Shown here in pieces: positions 8,826-17,622 of a stretch of 64,000 bases of DNA. The stretch covers positions 685,259-749,258 of the forward strand of contig NZ_RCDB01000003.1 of NCBI RefSeq assembly GCF_003651225.1. Reading direction: 5' to 3'. Made by a program: the position numbers and the translations under genes. The DNA is from Microbacterium telephonicum (GTDB lineage: Bacteria > Actinomycetota > Actinomycetes > Actinomycetales > Microbacteriaceae). The stretch's first letter is position 1. Each line of letters opens with the position of its first letter. The notes under the pieces were generated by a model that saw only the letters and a program-made list of their open reading frames with translations, was not told the origin of the DNA and ran no database searches.

Positions 8826-9985
8826 CCCACCCCACCCCGCCCCCGCTGCCCACCCCGCCGAGCCGATCGCTGTTCGCCGCGCTCACCTCCCGGCCGTGGC
8901 TCCTGGCCGCCGTCGCGTTCGTCGCCGGCGCGCTCGTGACCTCGCTCATGTGGGGCATCGGAGCACTCGCCGCGGGACCGGCGCCCACCGTCGCCGCGCC
9001 GACGTCCGCACCCGGTCGCACCGCGAGCGTGCAGCCCACACCGACTTCGACGGGAAGCATGCCCTCCGCGCAGCTGCCGTCGTCTCAGGCCGCGTCGGCC
9101 GAGTGCCCCACCCCCACCGTTTCCGTGGCTTCGGCCGACGCGCTCTCCACCGCCCTCGCCCAAGCCCAGCCCGGAGACGTGATCTCGCTGGCACCGGGCA
9201 CGTACGTGGGGAAGTTCGTCGCGACCGCCTCGGGCACCGCGGACGATCCGATCACCCTGTGCGGTCCGCAGGACGCCGTGCTCGACGGCGACGGTGTGAA
9301 GGGCGGGTATGTCTTCCACCTCGACGGCGCGCAGCACTGGCATCTGCTCGGCTTCACCGTCACCAACGGGCAGAAGGGCGTGATGGCCGACGGCACCACC
9401 GGGACCACGATCGAAGGTCTCACCGTCTTCCACATCGGGGATGAGGCCATCCACCTGCGCAAGCACTCCACCGACAACCGCGTCGTCGGCAACGACATCA
9501 GCGAGACAGGCCTGCGCCGCGACAAGTTCGGCGAAGGCGTCTACATCGGCACCGCCGACAGCAACTGGTGCAACATCACCGACTGCAAACCCGACGAGTC
9601 CAACGGCAACATCATCGAAGGCAACTACATCCACGGGACGAGCTCGGAAGCCGTCGACATCAAAGAGGGCACGCGCGACGGCATCCTGCGCGGCAACACC
9701 TTCGACGGTTCGTCGATCGTCGGCGCCGACAGCTGGGTCGACGTCAAGGGGAACAACTGGCTCATCGAGGGGAACACCGGCACGAACTCGCCCCTCGACG
9801 GGTTCCAGACCCATGAGATCGGCAACGAAGGCTACGGCAGCAACAATACGTTCCGAGGCAACAAGGCCACCGTCAACGGACCAGGCTTCGGCTTCTCGTT
9901 CACACCCGTCAACGACAACGTCGTCACGTGCGACAACGTCGTCGAAAGCGCAGCGGAGGGGTACGCCAATGTCGACTGCTCCTGA
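8822..9985 (+). CDS. Membrane-tethered beta-helix protein, possible polysaccharide lyase
   Basis: A 387-residue protein whose ATG overlaps the previous stop (ATGA). The N-terminus is cytoplasmic and proline-rich, followed by a membrane helix (about 25-52), a Thr/Pro/Ser linker to about 95, then a beta-helix domain. The domain opens with ALAQAQPGDVISLAPGTYVG, the style of PL6/PL9-type lyases and related pectate-lyase-fold proteins, and contains repeated Asn-Gly-Asn turns and a DEAIHLRKHSTDNRVVGN coil. Catalytic residues cannot be assigned by eye. Cysteines at about 99, 149, 245, 250, 371 and 387 may form disulfides. It is the second beta-helix protein of the operon and probably processes or binds the product. 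Confidence 0.65.
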   Translation: MTHPTPPPLPTPPSRSLFAALTSRPWLLAAVAFVAGALVTSLMWGIGALAAGPAPTVAAPTSAPGRTASVQPTPTSTGSMPSAQLPSSQAASAECPTPTVSVASADALSTALAQAQPGDVISLAPGTYVGKFVATASGTADDPITLCGPQDAVLDGDGVKGGYVFHLDGAQHWHLLGFTVTNGQKGVMADGTTGTTIEGLTVFHIGDEAIHLRKHSTDNRVVGNDISETGLRRDKFGEGVYIGTADSNWCNITDCKPDESNGNIIEGNYIHGTSSEAVDIKEGTRDGILRGNTFDGSSIVGADSWVDVKGNNWLIEGNTGTNSPLDGFQTHEIGNEGYGSNNTFRGNKATVNGPGFGFSFTPVNDNVVTCDNVVESAAEGYANVDCS

Positions 9986-10081
9986 CCGCTCCCCGATGTC
10001 CTCGCGTGCCACTGGGGTGCACGCGCAGGACCGCCGTCCCGATCGGCGTCATGCAACCCGACGACATGACTGGAGGAAGTC

Positions 10082-11500
10082 GTGAACCTGCATCGCCTCG
10101 AGCCCGCTCAGAACGTCTTGAGCGGAACGCTCCCCCGTATCACCGTCATCGGCACCGGATACCTCGGTGCCACGCACGCCATCTGCATGGCCGTGCTCGG
10201 CTACGACGTGCTCGGCGTCGACGTCGATCCCGCCAAGGTCGCGCAGCTCACCAGGGGAGAGGTGCCGTTCTACGAGCCCGGCCTGCCCGAGAAGCTCCGC
10301 GAAGCGCTCGACTACGGTCGCATCCGCTTCACGACCGACTTCGACGAGGCCGCAGCCTTCGGCGACGTGCACTTCATCTGCGTCGGCACGCCGCAGCAGA
10401 AGGGATCGCACGCCGCAGACCTGCGCTACGTCGAGTCGGCGTTCACCGAGCTCGCGCGGCGCATCGATCGCAAGGCGCTCCTCGTCGGCAAGTCGACCGT
10501 GCCCATCGGCACGGCCGCCCGCCTCACCTCGCTGGTGCAGTCGGTCTCGCCCGCCGGCGACGCACTCGAAGTCGCCTGGAACCCCGAGTTCCTGCGCGAA
10601 GGATTCGCCGTCGAAGACACGCTGCAGCCCGACCGGCTCGTCTTCGGGGTGGCATCCGACTACGCCGAACGGATGCTGCGGGACGCATTCGCGCCGATCC
10701 TGGCGGTGGGGACTCCGCTCGTGGTCGCCGACACCGCCACCGCCGAGCTCGTCAAGGTGGCGGCGAACTCCTTCCTCGCGACGAAGATCTCCTACATCAA
10801 CGCGATGGCCGAGGTCTGCGAGGCGACGGGTGCCGACGTGAATCTGCTGGCGAAGGCGCTGTCGTTCGACGACCGCATCGGCGGGCGGTTCCTCAAGCCG
10901 GGGCTCGGCTTCGGCGGCGGATGCCTGCCGAAGGACATCCGCGCCTTCCGCCACCGTGCCGAGGAGCTGGGTGTCGGCGCTGCGGTGAAGTTCCTCGACG
11001 AGGTCGACCAGATCAACCTGCGCCGCCGCTCCCGCACCGTCGACCTGGTCCGTGAGCTCGCCGGCGGATCGCTGGTCGGTGTGCGCGTGGCCGCGCTGGG
11101 CGCCGCGTTCAAGCCGAACTCCGACGACGTGCGCGACGCGCCGGCGCTGGACGTGGCGCGCCAGCTCTACCTCGAAGGCGCCCTCGTGTCGGTGTTCGAC
11201 CCGGAGGCGAACATCAATGCGCACAAGGTGTACCCCGATCTGGAGTACGCCGAGAATCTCGGCAAGTGCGTCCGCGGCGCCGACGTCACGGTGCTGCTGA
11301 CCGAGTGGGATCAGTTTCGGCGGGCCGACCCGACGCTGCTCGGCGAGATCGTCGCGCAGAAGAAGATCGTCGACGGGCGCCACGCCCTCGACGCGTCGGC
11401 GTACCGGCGGGCGGGTTGGGAGTACCGGGCGCTCGGACGGCCCGTCGTCGCCGAGACGTTCGAGCTCGGCACCCACGAGAAGGACAGCGTCGCCGCCTGA
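10082..11500 (+). CDS. UDP-glucose 6-dehydrogenase family protein (operon copy)
   Basis: A 472-residue NAD-dependent dehydrogenase that oxidises a nucleotide sugar to its uronate, typically UDP-glucose to UDP-glucuronate. The N-terminal Rossmann motif GTGYLGATHA, the middle-domain GKSTVPIGTA and WNPEFLREG blocks, catalytic cysteine in GFGGGCLPKDIRAF and the C-terminal AAFKPNSDDVRDAP motif are all present. GTG start with GGAGGAAG 3 nt upstream. It is the fourth gene after the synthase, 96 nt after the beta-helix gene, and is the expected donor supplier. GDP-mannose oxidation cannot be excluded from motifs alone. It is roughly half identical by eye to the copy at 11687. Confidence 0.85.
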   Translation: MNLHRLEPAQNVLSGTLPRITVIGTGYLGATHAICMAVLGYDVLGVDVDPAKVAQLTRGEVPFYEPGLPEKLREALDYGRIRFTTDFDEAAAFGDVHFICVGTPQQKGSHAADLRYVESAFTELARRIDRKALLVGKSTVPIGTAARLTSLVQSVSPAGDALEVAWNPEFLREGFAVEDTLQPDRLVFGVASDYAERMLRDAFAPILAVGTPLVVADTATAELVKVAANSFLATKISYINAMAEVCEATGADVNLLAKALSFDDRIGGRFLKPGLGFGGGCLPKDIRAFRHRAEELGVGAAVKFLDEVDQINLRRRSRTVDLVRELAGGSLVGVRVAALGAAFKPNSDDVRDAPALDVARQLYLEGALVSVFDPEANINAHKVYPDLEYAENLGKCVRGADVTVLLTEWDQFRRADPTLLGEIVAQKKIVDGRHALDASAYRRAGWEYRALGRPVVAETFELGTHEKDSVAA

Positions 11501-11618
11501 CGACTCCCGTGATCGCGGGCGCCGCTCGGCGCACCGCGCGGGTGGTCGTGCGGTCAGACGCGCGCGCGTTCTGACGGGGTCGATGGAATCGGGCCGGACA
11601 CTCTCTCAGAACACACTG

Positions 11619-11659
11619 CTCCGCCGGAGTGGAGGTATCGGGCCTCCGCTCCGGCGGAG
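11619..11659. terminator. Strong hairpin ending the synthase operon
   Basis: A 17-bp inverted repeat with one mismatch (CTCCGCCGGAGTGGAGG and its partner at 11643-11659) with a 7-nt loop, followed by TTCTCTG. It separates the operon from the leaderless promoter of the second dehydrogenase. Confidence 0.65.
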
Positions 11660-11673
11660 TTCTCTGCGCGCAT

Positions 11674-11679
11674 TAGGCT
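11674..11679 (+). promoter_or_regulatory. -10 element of leaderless second dehydrogenase
   Basis: TAGGCT ends 7 nt before the ATG at 11687. This spacing favours that ATG over the in-frame GTG at 11681. Confidence 0.55.
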
Positions 11680-11686
11680 CGTGCTC

Positions 11687-13027
11687 ATGCGTATGTCTGT
11701 GATCGGCTGTGGCTATCTCGGGGCCGTGCATGCCGCGGCCATGGCATCTATCGGCCACGAAGTCGTCGGCATCGACGTCGACGCGCGCAAGATCGACGCG
11801 CTGTCGAAGGGCGAGGCGCCGTTCTTCGAGCCCGGGCTGCCCGAGATCCTCCGCGACGGTGTCGCGTCCGGCCGGCTCAGCTTCACCACCGACATGGCCG
11901 CCGCGCACGGCGCGAAGGTGCACTTCATCGGCGTCGGCACCCCGCAGCGCGCCGACGGGTACGCCGCCGACCTCACCTACGTCAACGCCGCCGTCGACGC
12001 CCTCCTCCCCCACCTCTCCGCCGGCGACATCGTCGCGGGCAAGTCGACCGTCCCGGTCGGCACCGCCGCCGAACTCGCCGAACGCGTCGAGGCCACGGGC
12101 GCCACGCTCGTGTGGAACCCCGAGTTCCTCCGCGAAGGCTGGGCCGTGCAAGACACCATCGACCCCGACCGCCTCGTCGTCGGGGTCCCGGGGGGTTCGG
12201 ACGTTTCGACTCACTCCGCTCGCTCAACGACCGGGGAGACCGCGGCCGACGTGCTGCGCGAGGTCTACCACCCGGCCGTGGCCAAGGGGACACCGTTCAT
12301 CGTCACCGACCTCGCCACCGCCGAACTCGTCAAAGTCGCCGCCAACGCGTTCCTCGCCACCAAGATCAGCTTCATCAACGCGATGGCCGAAATCGCCGAA
12401 GTCACCGGCGCCGACGTCACCCAGCTCGCCGACGCCATCGGCCACGACGCCCGCATCGGCCGCCGCTTCCTCGGCGCCGGCATCGGCTTCGGCGGCGGAT
12501 GCCTCCCCAAAGACATCCGCGCCTTCTCCGCCCGCGCCGAAGAACTCGGCCGCGGCGAATCCGTCGCGTTCCTGCGCGAAGTCGACGAGATCAACCTCCG
12601 CCGCCGCGACCGCGCCGTCCAACTCGTCGTCGACGGCCTCGGCGGAACCGTCTTCGAGAAGAAGATCGCCGTCCTCGGCGCCGCCTTCAAACCCCACTCC
12701 GACGACATCCGCGACTCCCCCGCCCTCGACGTCGCCGTCCGCCTCCACGGCCTCGGCGCCCGCGTCGTCGTCACCGACCCCGAAGCCATCGACAACGCCC
12801 GCGCGAAGCATCCGCAGCTCACCTACGAGACCTCACGCGACGAGACCATCCGAGACGCGGATGCCGTCATCCTCGTCACCGAATGGGACGAATACCGCCG
12901 CGAACTGCCCCCCGAGCACGCGTCCACCCTCACCCGCGGCCGCGTCGTCGTCGACGGACGCAACGGCCTCGACGCCGCCGCCTGGCGCGCCGCCGGCTGG
13001 ACCTACTACGGCATGGGACGGCCGTAA
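11687..13027 (+). CDS. UDP-glucose 6-dehydrogenase family protein (second copy)
   Basis: A 446-residue paralogue of the 10082 gene with all family motifs: GCGYLGAVHA, GKSTVPVGTA, WNPEFLREG, catalytic Cys in GFGGGCLPKDIRAF and FKPHSDDIRDSP. It is transcribed on its own from a leaderless promoter. Between the NAD and sugar domains it has about 14 extra residues (around SDVSTHSARSTTGE) absent from the paralogue and encoded by a REP-like DNA repeat. The insert is in frame and sits in a surface loop before VLREVY, so the enzyme may remain active. The last 22 bp overlap the convergent VanZ gene. Having two copies suggests a high or separately controlled demand for the uronate donor. Confidence 0.8.
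   Translation: MRMSVIGCGYLGAVHAAAMASIGHEVVGIDVDARKIDALSKGEAPFFEPGLPEILRDGVASGRLSFTTDMAAAHGAKVHFIGVGTPQRADGYAADLTYVNAAVDALLPHLSAGDIVAGKSTVPVGTAAELAERVEATGATLVWNPEFLREGWAVQDTIDPDRLVVGVPGGSDVSTHSARSTTGETAADVLREVYHPAVAKGTPFIVTDLATAELVKVAANAFLATKISFINAMAEIAEVTGADVTQLADAIGHDARIGRRFLGAGIGFGGGCLPKDIRAFSARAEELGRGESVAFLREVDEINLRRRDRAVQLVVDGLGGTVFEKKIAVLGAAFKPHSDDIRDSPALDVAVRLHGLGARVVVTDPEAIDNARAKHPQLTYETSRDETIRDADAVILVTEWDEYRRELPPEHASTLTRGRVVVDGRNGLDAAAWRAAGWTYYGMGRP
12189..12236. repeat. REP-like element inside a coding sequence
   Basis: The segment contains GTTTCGACTCACTCCGCTCG followed by CTCAACGACC. A related element, GTTTCGACTC...CGCTCAAC, lies at 44835-44868 between rpmJ and rpsM. Here it accounts for an insert of about 14 codons missing from the paralogous gene. 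Confidence 0.55.
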
Positions 13028-13440
13028 GCCGACCGCGCTGAGAACGGGGCGTTCTTGACGACGATCACGACCAGCACGCCGATCGCCGTCCCGGTGGTGT
13101 TCGCGACGACATCGAGCAGGCTCGGCGTGCGTTCGGCGAGCAGCAGCCCCTGCAGGCCCTCGACCAGCAGGGACACGGCCATCCCGACCGGGATCGCCAG
13201 GAGCGCACGTCGAAGCATCAGCGCCACGAGCACCCCGAACGGCACGAACAGGGCGATGTTCGCCAGGAACTCGATCCGCCCGTAGGTCAGCACAGGCAGC
13301 ATCCGCGTGATCCAGGCCAGCAGCGGCCCTGCATCGCGGTCGACCGGCGATGGCCAGAACGCGATCGGGGCGAGCACGGCGACGTAGACGAGCAACCACG
13401 TCACCGGCGCGCGCAGGGCACGGCGGACGGGTGTGGGCAT
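13006..13440 (-). CDS. VanZ-like membrane protein
   Basis: A 144-residue protein with four predicted membrane helices (about 11-28, 57-76, 80-98 and 108-128). The VanZ-type pattern is visible: an early W-P pair (AFWPSPVD), NIALFVPFG, then SLLVEGLQ and the D-V-x-x-N-T-x-G motif (LDVVANTTGTAIG). The family was named from a teicoplanin-resistance accessory protein, but most members have no known role. Its 3' end overlaps the second dehydrogenase gene by 22 bp, tail to tail. Confidence 0.75.
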   Translation of the reverse strand: MPTPVRRALRAPVTWLLVYVAVLAPIAFWPSPVDRDAGPLLAWITRMLPVLTYGRIEFLANIALFVPFGVLVALMLRRALLAIPVGMAVSLLVEGLQGLLLAERTPSLLDVVANTTGTAIGVLVVIVVKNAPFSARSAYGRPMP

Positions 13441-13505
13441 CGCGGGCCTCCTCTCGGACGAGACGACGCCGCGACGGTGCGGGTTGCTACGACGGTACTC
13501 CGCCG

Positions 13506-13868
13506 TCAGGCGACGAGCTCTTCGATGCGGGCGCGCAGAGCCCGCGGGGAGAACGGCTTCGTCAGGTACTCGTCGGCGCCGGCGGCGTAGGCGCGTTCGA
13601 CATCCGCCTCGGTCGCACGCGCGGTCAGCATCACGATCTTCGTCGTCGAGAAGCCCTCATCGGCGCGCAGCTCGGTGCACACGTCGAGGCCGCTCTTGAC
13701 CGGCATCATCCAGTCGAGGATCACGAGATGATGGTGGCTCGCGCGAGCCGCGACCAGGCCCGCGCCCCCGTCGGAGGCGACGTCGACGTGATGGCCGGAT
13801 GCCGACAGCACATGCTCGAGCAGACGCGCGACGTCGACATCGTCATCGACGACAAGGATGTCTGCCAC
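13506..13868 (-). CDS. Single-domain response regulator
   Basis: A 120-residue CheY-like receiver with no output domain. The acidic pocket (Asp8, Asp9), phospho-acceptor Asp52 (LVILDWMMP), conserved Thr (MLTARA) and Lys in YLTKPF are present. GGTGGAGGC serves as ribosome binding site. It is divergent from a MASE1 histidine kinase whose start is 77 nt away, so the two are a likely pair. Without a DNA-binding domain it should act by protein contact or in a phosphorelay. Confidence 0.85.
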   Translation of the reverse strand: MADILVVDDDVDVARLLEHVLSASGHHVDVASDGGAGLVAARASHHHLVILDWMMPVKSGLDVCTELRADEGFSTTKIVMLTARATEADVERAYAAGADEYLTKPFSPRALRARIEELVA

Positions 13869-13933
13869 GGCGCCTCCACCGACACAAAGAGTTGATCAAC
13901 CGTACCCTGCGCGCAGCACCATCCGCGACGGGA

Positions 13934-13939
13934 TACATT
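13934..13939 (+). promoter_or_regulatory. -10 element of leaderless MASE1 kinase
   Basis: TACATT ends 6 nt before the ATG at 13946, and there is no ribosome binding site. This places the start well downstream of other in-frame codons. Confidence 0.5.
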
Positions 13940-13945
13940 CCTCTC

Positions 13946-15616
13946 ATGCCACAGGTCGCCGCGCGGCTCACCGCCGCCCCGACGGCGCGTCGCGACCTGC
14001 CCTGGTGGGGGTGGCTCGCCGCCGGCCTTGCCGCCTATGCCCTGGCGGTCCTGACCCTCCGCATCACCGCGAGCGGAGCCGTGATCGCCCCGTGGTGGCC
14101 GGCCGCGGGCCTCACCACGATCCTGCTGCTGATGGCACCGAAGCGGCAGCTGTGGGCGCCGATCGTCCTCACCCTGATCGTCACGCTGGCAGCCAACCTC
14201 ACCATCGGCCGCCCCCCGCTGCTGGCCGCGCTGTACTGCATCGCGAACACCGTCGAGATGGTCGTCCTGGCCGGCATCCTCGGTCTGCATCGACGCCCCT
14301 TCACCCTCGATACGATGCGCGCGGCCGTGCGCTTCATCATGGCGACGCTCGTCGCCGCCATCGTGCTCGGGTCCTTGGTCGGATCCGCCGCGTGGATGCT
14401 CACCGGCGTCAGCTTCCTGACGACCAGCTCCACCGCGGCCGCCTCCCACATCGCGGCGGTCCTGCTCATCGGGCCCTTCGGCGCGCTGCCTCCCGCCGCC
14501 GCGGCGCGCTCGCGCGTTCCGCTCTGGGAAGCCCTTCTCCAAGCAGCGCTGCTCGCCGCCGCCGTGGCCGCGGCCTTCCGCCCCGGTGCCGACCTGCCGC
14601 TGAGCTTCGTCGTCTTCTCCTTCCTCGGCTGGGGACTGCTGCGCCAGCGCGTGGTGATCGCCTACGCACAGACCCTGGTGACCGCGATCGCGGTCCTGCT
14701 CCTGACCCGCTTCGATCCCACATCCTTCGGAAGCCAGGCGCTTCCGAAACCGGATGTCGTGCTCACCACGGTGGTATTCCTGTGCACGCTCGGCATCTTC
14801 ACCGTGCTTATGGTGACGGCCCGCTATGAGATCGAGCGCGCGCATGCCATCTCGTTGCGCACCACGCAGGACCTGCTGGACACCGAGCGGGAACGCACCG
14901 AAGTACTGCGGCTCAAGCTCGAGCTCGAACGCCAGCGCGAGGACTTCGTCGCCACCACCAGCCACGAGCTGCGCACCCCCATCACGAGCATCGCCGGCTA
15001 CACCGAACTGCTGAGCGAGTCCCCGCACCTCGACCCGCGCGAACGCGACTGGGTCGATGTGATCGACCGCAACACCGCGCGCCTCACCGAGCTCGTCGAA
15101 GACCTGCTCGCGCTGGGGCGCGCATCCTCACCCGTGCCGTCACGCGCGGTGCAGCCGGTGCCCGCCCGCGAACTCGTCGACGACACGATCGCCACCCACC
15201 GCCCCTCAGCAGACGCCAAGGCGATCACCGTGACGGCATCCGTCGACGACACGGTGCTGCACGGCAGCCCGTCCGACATCCGTCGCGCCCTCACGAACCT
15301 CGTCACGAACGCGATCAAGTTCACCCCCGCATCCGGCGTGATCGAGATCAGCGTCGTGCGCCGAGACGACACGGCGACCGTCACCGTGACCGACACCGGC
15401 CCCGGGATGTCGGCCGACACGTTCGCGCACGCCTTCGAGCGTTTCTACCGCGGGGCCGACGCCGAACAGCTCAGCACCCCGGGAACGGGACTCGGGCTGT
15501 CCATCGTGCGCGAGCTCATCGAGCGCAACGGCGGACGCGTGTGGCTCGAGCACCCCGACGGGGGTGGTCTGCGCGCGGGCTTCGCCCTGCCCGCGACGGC
15601 GGGCACGGCATCCTGA
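13946..15616 (+). CDS. MASE1-type membrane sensor histidine kinase
   Basis: A 556-residue sensor kinase. The first 300 residues contain about eight membrane helices with the MASE1-like signature IAPWWPAAGL. A coiled-coil (about 300-335) leads to the HisKA domain with His340 (TTSHELRTP). The HATPase domain has an N-box (NLVTNAIKF), G1 (DTGPGM), F-box (ERFYRG) and G2 (GTGLGLSIV). MASE1 is a sensory module of unknown ligand. The probable partner is the divergent receiver at 13506-13868. It converges on the universal-stress gene with an 10-nt gap. Confidence 0.85.
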   Translation: MPQVAARLTAAPTARRDLPWWGWLAAGLAAYALAVLTLRITASGAVIAPWWPAAGLTTILLLMAPKRQLWAPIVLTLIVTLAANLTIGRPPLLAALYCIANTVEMVVLAGILGLHRRPFTLDTMRAAVRFIMATLVAAIVLGSLVGSAAWMLTGVSFLTTSSTAAASHIAAVLLIGPFGALPPAAAARSRVPLWEALLQAALLAAAVAAAFRPGADLPLSFVVFSFLGWGLLRQRVVIAYAQTLVTAIAVLLLTRFDPTSFGSQALPKPDVVLTTVVFLCTLGIFTVLMVTARYEIERAHAISLRTTQDLLDTERERTEVLRLKLELERQREDFVATTSHELRTPITSIAGYTELLSESPHLDPRERDWVDVIDRNTARLTELVEDLLALGRASSPVPSRAVQPVPARELVDDTIATHRPSADAKAITVTASVDDTVLHGSPSDIRRALTNLVTNAIKFTPASGVIEISVVRRDDTATVTVTDTGPGMSADTFAHAFERFYRGADAEQLSTPGTGLGLSIVRELIERNGGRVWLEHPDGGGLRAGFALPATAGTAS

Positions 15617-15626
15617 ATCCGGCGGT

Positions 15627-16475
15627 TCAGCGCACGACAGCGGTGACGGTGCTGAGGCGCGAGAGCACCTCGTGGCTCACCGAACCGAGCAGGAACCGCG
15701 CGATCGCCCCACGCCCGTGCGTGCCGACCACGGCCATCCGCGCGGTCTGCGCCGCCTCGTCGATGACCTGGGACGGGAACCCCTGCTCGACGCGGCGGAT
15801 CACCTCGAGATCGGGATGGTCGCTCGCGATGCCGGCGAGCGCGAGCGCCTGGATCTCCTCGGTCGTCGCCTGCATGTTCGTCAGGTACAGCTCGGGGTAG
15901 ACGGCGAGGTCGTTGCGGGGCGCGGCCAACGGCGTCCACACGCTCACGACGGTGAGCGGCTCGCCCAGCCGGTCGGCCTCGGCCGCCGCGAAGCGCAGCG
16001 CGTGCTCCGAGACCTGACCGCCGTCGACGCCGACCACCACGCCGCGGCGGCCTTTGGGATCGATGTCGGGCACGACGACCACCGGGCAGTGCGCACCCGC
16101 GGCGAGGCGGATACCGTGGGCGCCGCGCGCGGGGCCCTGACCCTGGCCGCGGTAGTCGCTGCCGATGACGAGCAGATCGGCCGACTCCGACGCCTCGAGC
16201 AGCACCGCGACCGGGTTGCCCGCCTCGACCCGGGTCGTGACGGTGAGCGTCGGGTGGGCCTCGGCGATCCGCTCCGCAGCGGTGGCCAGGTTCGCGGCGG
16301 CGGCATCCATCGCCTGCACGAGCACGTCGCCCTCGCCGACGGCGCCGATCGCCCCGCCGACGACCGAGATGAGCGTGAGATCGTGCCGACGTTCGGCTGC
16401 GCGCGCGACCGCCCACTCCAGTGCCCGGGCCGCAGCCGGGGCCGCGGTCACTCCGACGATGATGTTGGTCGACAT
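15627..16475 (-). CDS. Tandem universal stress protein
   Basis: A 282-residue protein with two UspA domains (about 1-140 and 145-282). The second has the ATP-binding signature GTHGRGAIARFLLGSVS. The first has a diverged GSDYRGQGQG. The start at 16475 was chosen because GGGAGG lies 8 nt upstream; the ATG at 16481 is too close. Two-domain Usp proteins are common in actinobacteria and often respond to stasis or low oxygen; the ligand and role here are inferred only. Confidence 0.85.
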   Translation of the reverse strand: MSTNIIVGVTAAPAAARALEWAVARAAERRHDLTLISVVGGAIGAVGEGDVLVQAMDAAAANLATAAERIAEAHPTLTVTTRVEAGNPVAVLLEASESADLLVIGSDYRGQGQGPARGAHGIRLAAGAHCPVVVVPDIDPKGRRGVVVGVDGGQVSEHALRFAAAEADRLGEPLTVVSVWTPLAAPRNDLAVYPELYLTNMQATTEEIQALALAGIASDHPDLEVIRRVEQGFPSQVIDEAAQTARMAVVGTHGRGAIARFLLGSVSHEVLSRLSTVTAVVR

Positions 16476-16562
16476 GGACATCCCCTCCCTTGGGTACATC
16501 TCTGTCTCTCCCACGTTACGCGGCGCGGGTGGGGTGAGCACGAGCGCGGGCCGTGCATTTCG

Positions 16563-16643
16563 CCGAACCCTCACCTCTGGGGCGAACCCTCGGTCTCAGG
16601 GCGGCCCAGGACCGAGGGTTCGGCCCGGGACCGAGGGTTCGGC
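16563..16643. repeat. Palindromic repeat family 1, copy 1
   Basis: Two left half-units (CCGAACCCTC, CGAACCCTCGGTC) face two right half-units (each GACCGAGGGTTCGG) around a short centre. Total length is 81 bp. A second copy with the same layout and length lies at 19767-19847. It sits between the universal-stress gene's 5' side and the OmpR-type regulator's stop. Confidence 0.75.
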
Positions 16644-16654
16644 GGGAGAGCAGA

Positions 16655-17569
16655 TCAGATCTCGGCGGTCAGCCGGTAGCCCACGCCGCGCACCGTCTCG
16701 ATGTAGCGCGGGTTGCTCGGGTCGTCGGCGAGCTTGCGGCGCAGATTCGTCATGTGCGCCTCGATCGCGCGCTTGTCGGCATCCCCCACGAAGTACGTCG
16801 TGACGTACGACTCACCGCGCAGCACGAGCGCGAGGTCGGCCTTGCTGCGCACGCGCCGCTTCGACTCCATCAGCGCGTTCAGCAGGTCGAACTCGGTGCG
16901 CGTCAACTCGAGCTCACGATTGCCGAGGCGGACGAGCCGCGAATCGGGGTCGAGCTGCAGATCGCGGTGCACGAGCCACGACTCCTGCGCCTGCACGACC
17001 TGCGTGGCCGGAGCGTCGGCGACCGGACGCAGCACGATCGCGCCGTCCGAGGTGGTGACGATCTGCTCCCCCGCGTCTGCAGGGGCGTGGGCGACCGACG
17101 CATCGGATGCGGCCTGCACCGGCACCGAACGGGTCGGGAATGACGGCCCCACCCTGTCCTGCGTCGGAGCCGCGGCCGGGGTCGACCCGGCGCGCGGGCG
17201 CCGCAGCAGCGCCTCGATGCGGGCCCGCAGCTCCCGCGGACGGAACGGCTTCGTGATGAACTCGTCGGCTCCGGCCGCAAGGCCCAGCACGACGTCGGCC
17301 TCGTCGCCGAGTCCGGTCATCATGACGATGTAGGTGTCGCTGCGCTGGCGGATGCGGCGCGCGGCCTCGAACCCGTCCATTCCCGGCATGTTGACGTCGA
17401 GCGTTGTCACGAGAGGCTGATACGCCTCGACCGCACGGATGCCGTCGATGCCGTTTCCGACGGTGATCGTCGAGAATCCTGCGGCCTCGAGAACGTCGGC
17501 GAGCATGTGCCGGACCTCGGGGTCATCCTCGATGATGACGGCGGTCTTGTCCGTCGCGTCGTCACTCAT
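16655..17569 (-). CDS. OmpR-type response regulator with long linker
   Basis: A 304-residue regulator. The receiver domain (about 8-125) has Glu14, Asp15, Asp16, phospho-acceptor Asp58 and Lys in FITKPF. A linker of about 70 residues rich in Ala/Pro follows, then a winged-helix DNA-binding domain (about 205-304) with TRTEFDLLNALMESK and NLRRKL...GVGYRL. It closely resembles the regulator at 25980, sharing TTLDVNMPG-DG, ARRIR-RS-TYIV and the C-terminus. That one heads a kinase/GGDEF-like operon, so this may serve the similar kinase at 21521. GAGGAG ribosome binding site. Confidence 0.85.
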   Translation of the reverse strand: MSDDATDKTAVIIEDDPEVRHMLADVLEAAGFSTITVGNGIDGIRAVEAYQPLVTTLDVNMPGMDGFEAARRIRQRSDTYIVMMTGLGDEADVVLGLAAGADEFITKPFRPRELRARIEALLRRPRAGSTPAAAPTQDRVGPSFPTRSVPVQAASDASVAHAPADAGEQIVTTSDGAIVLRPVADAPATQVVQAQESWLVHRDLQLDPDSRLVRLGNRELELTRTEFDLLNALMESKRRVRSKADLALVLRGESYVTTYFVGDADKRAIEAHMTNLRRKLADDPSNPRYIETVRGVGYRLTAEI

Positions 17570-17622
17570 GTCACACTCCTCACCCTGGTCGCCATGCTAC
17601 ACAGCGCCGATATACCGGCCCG

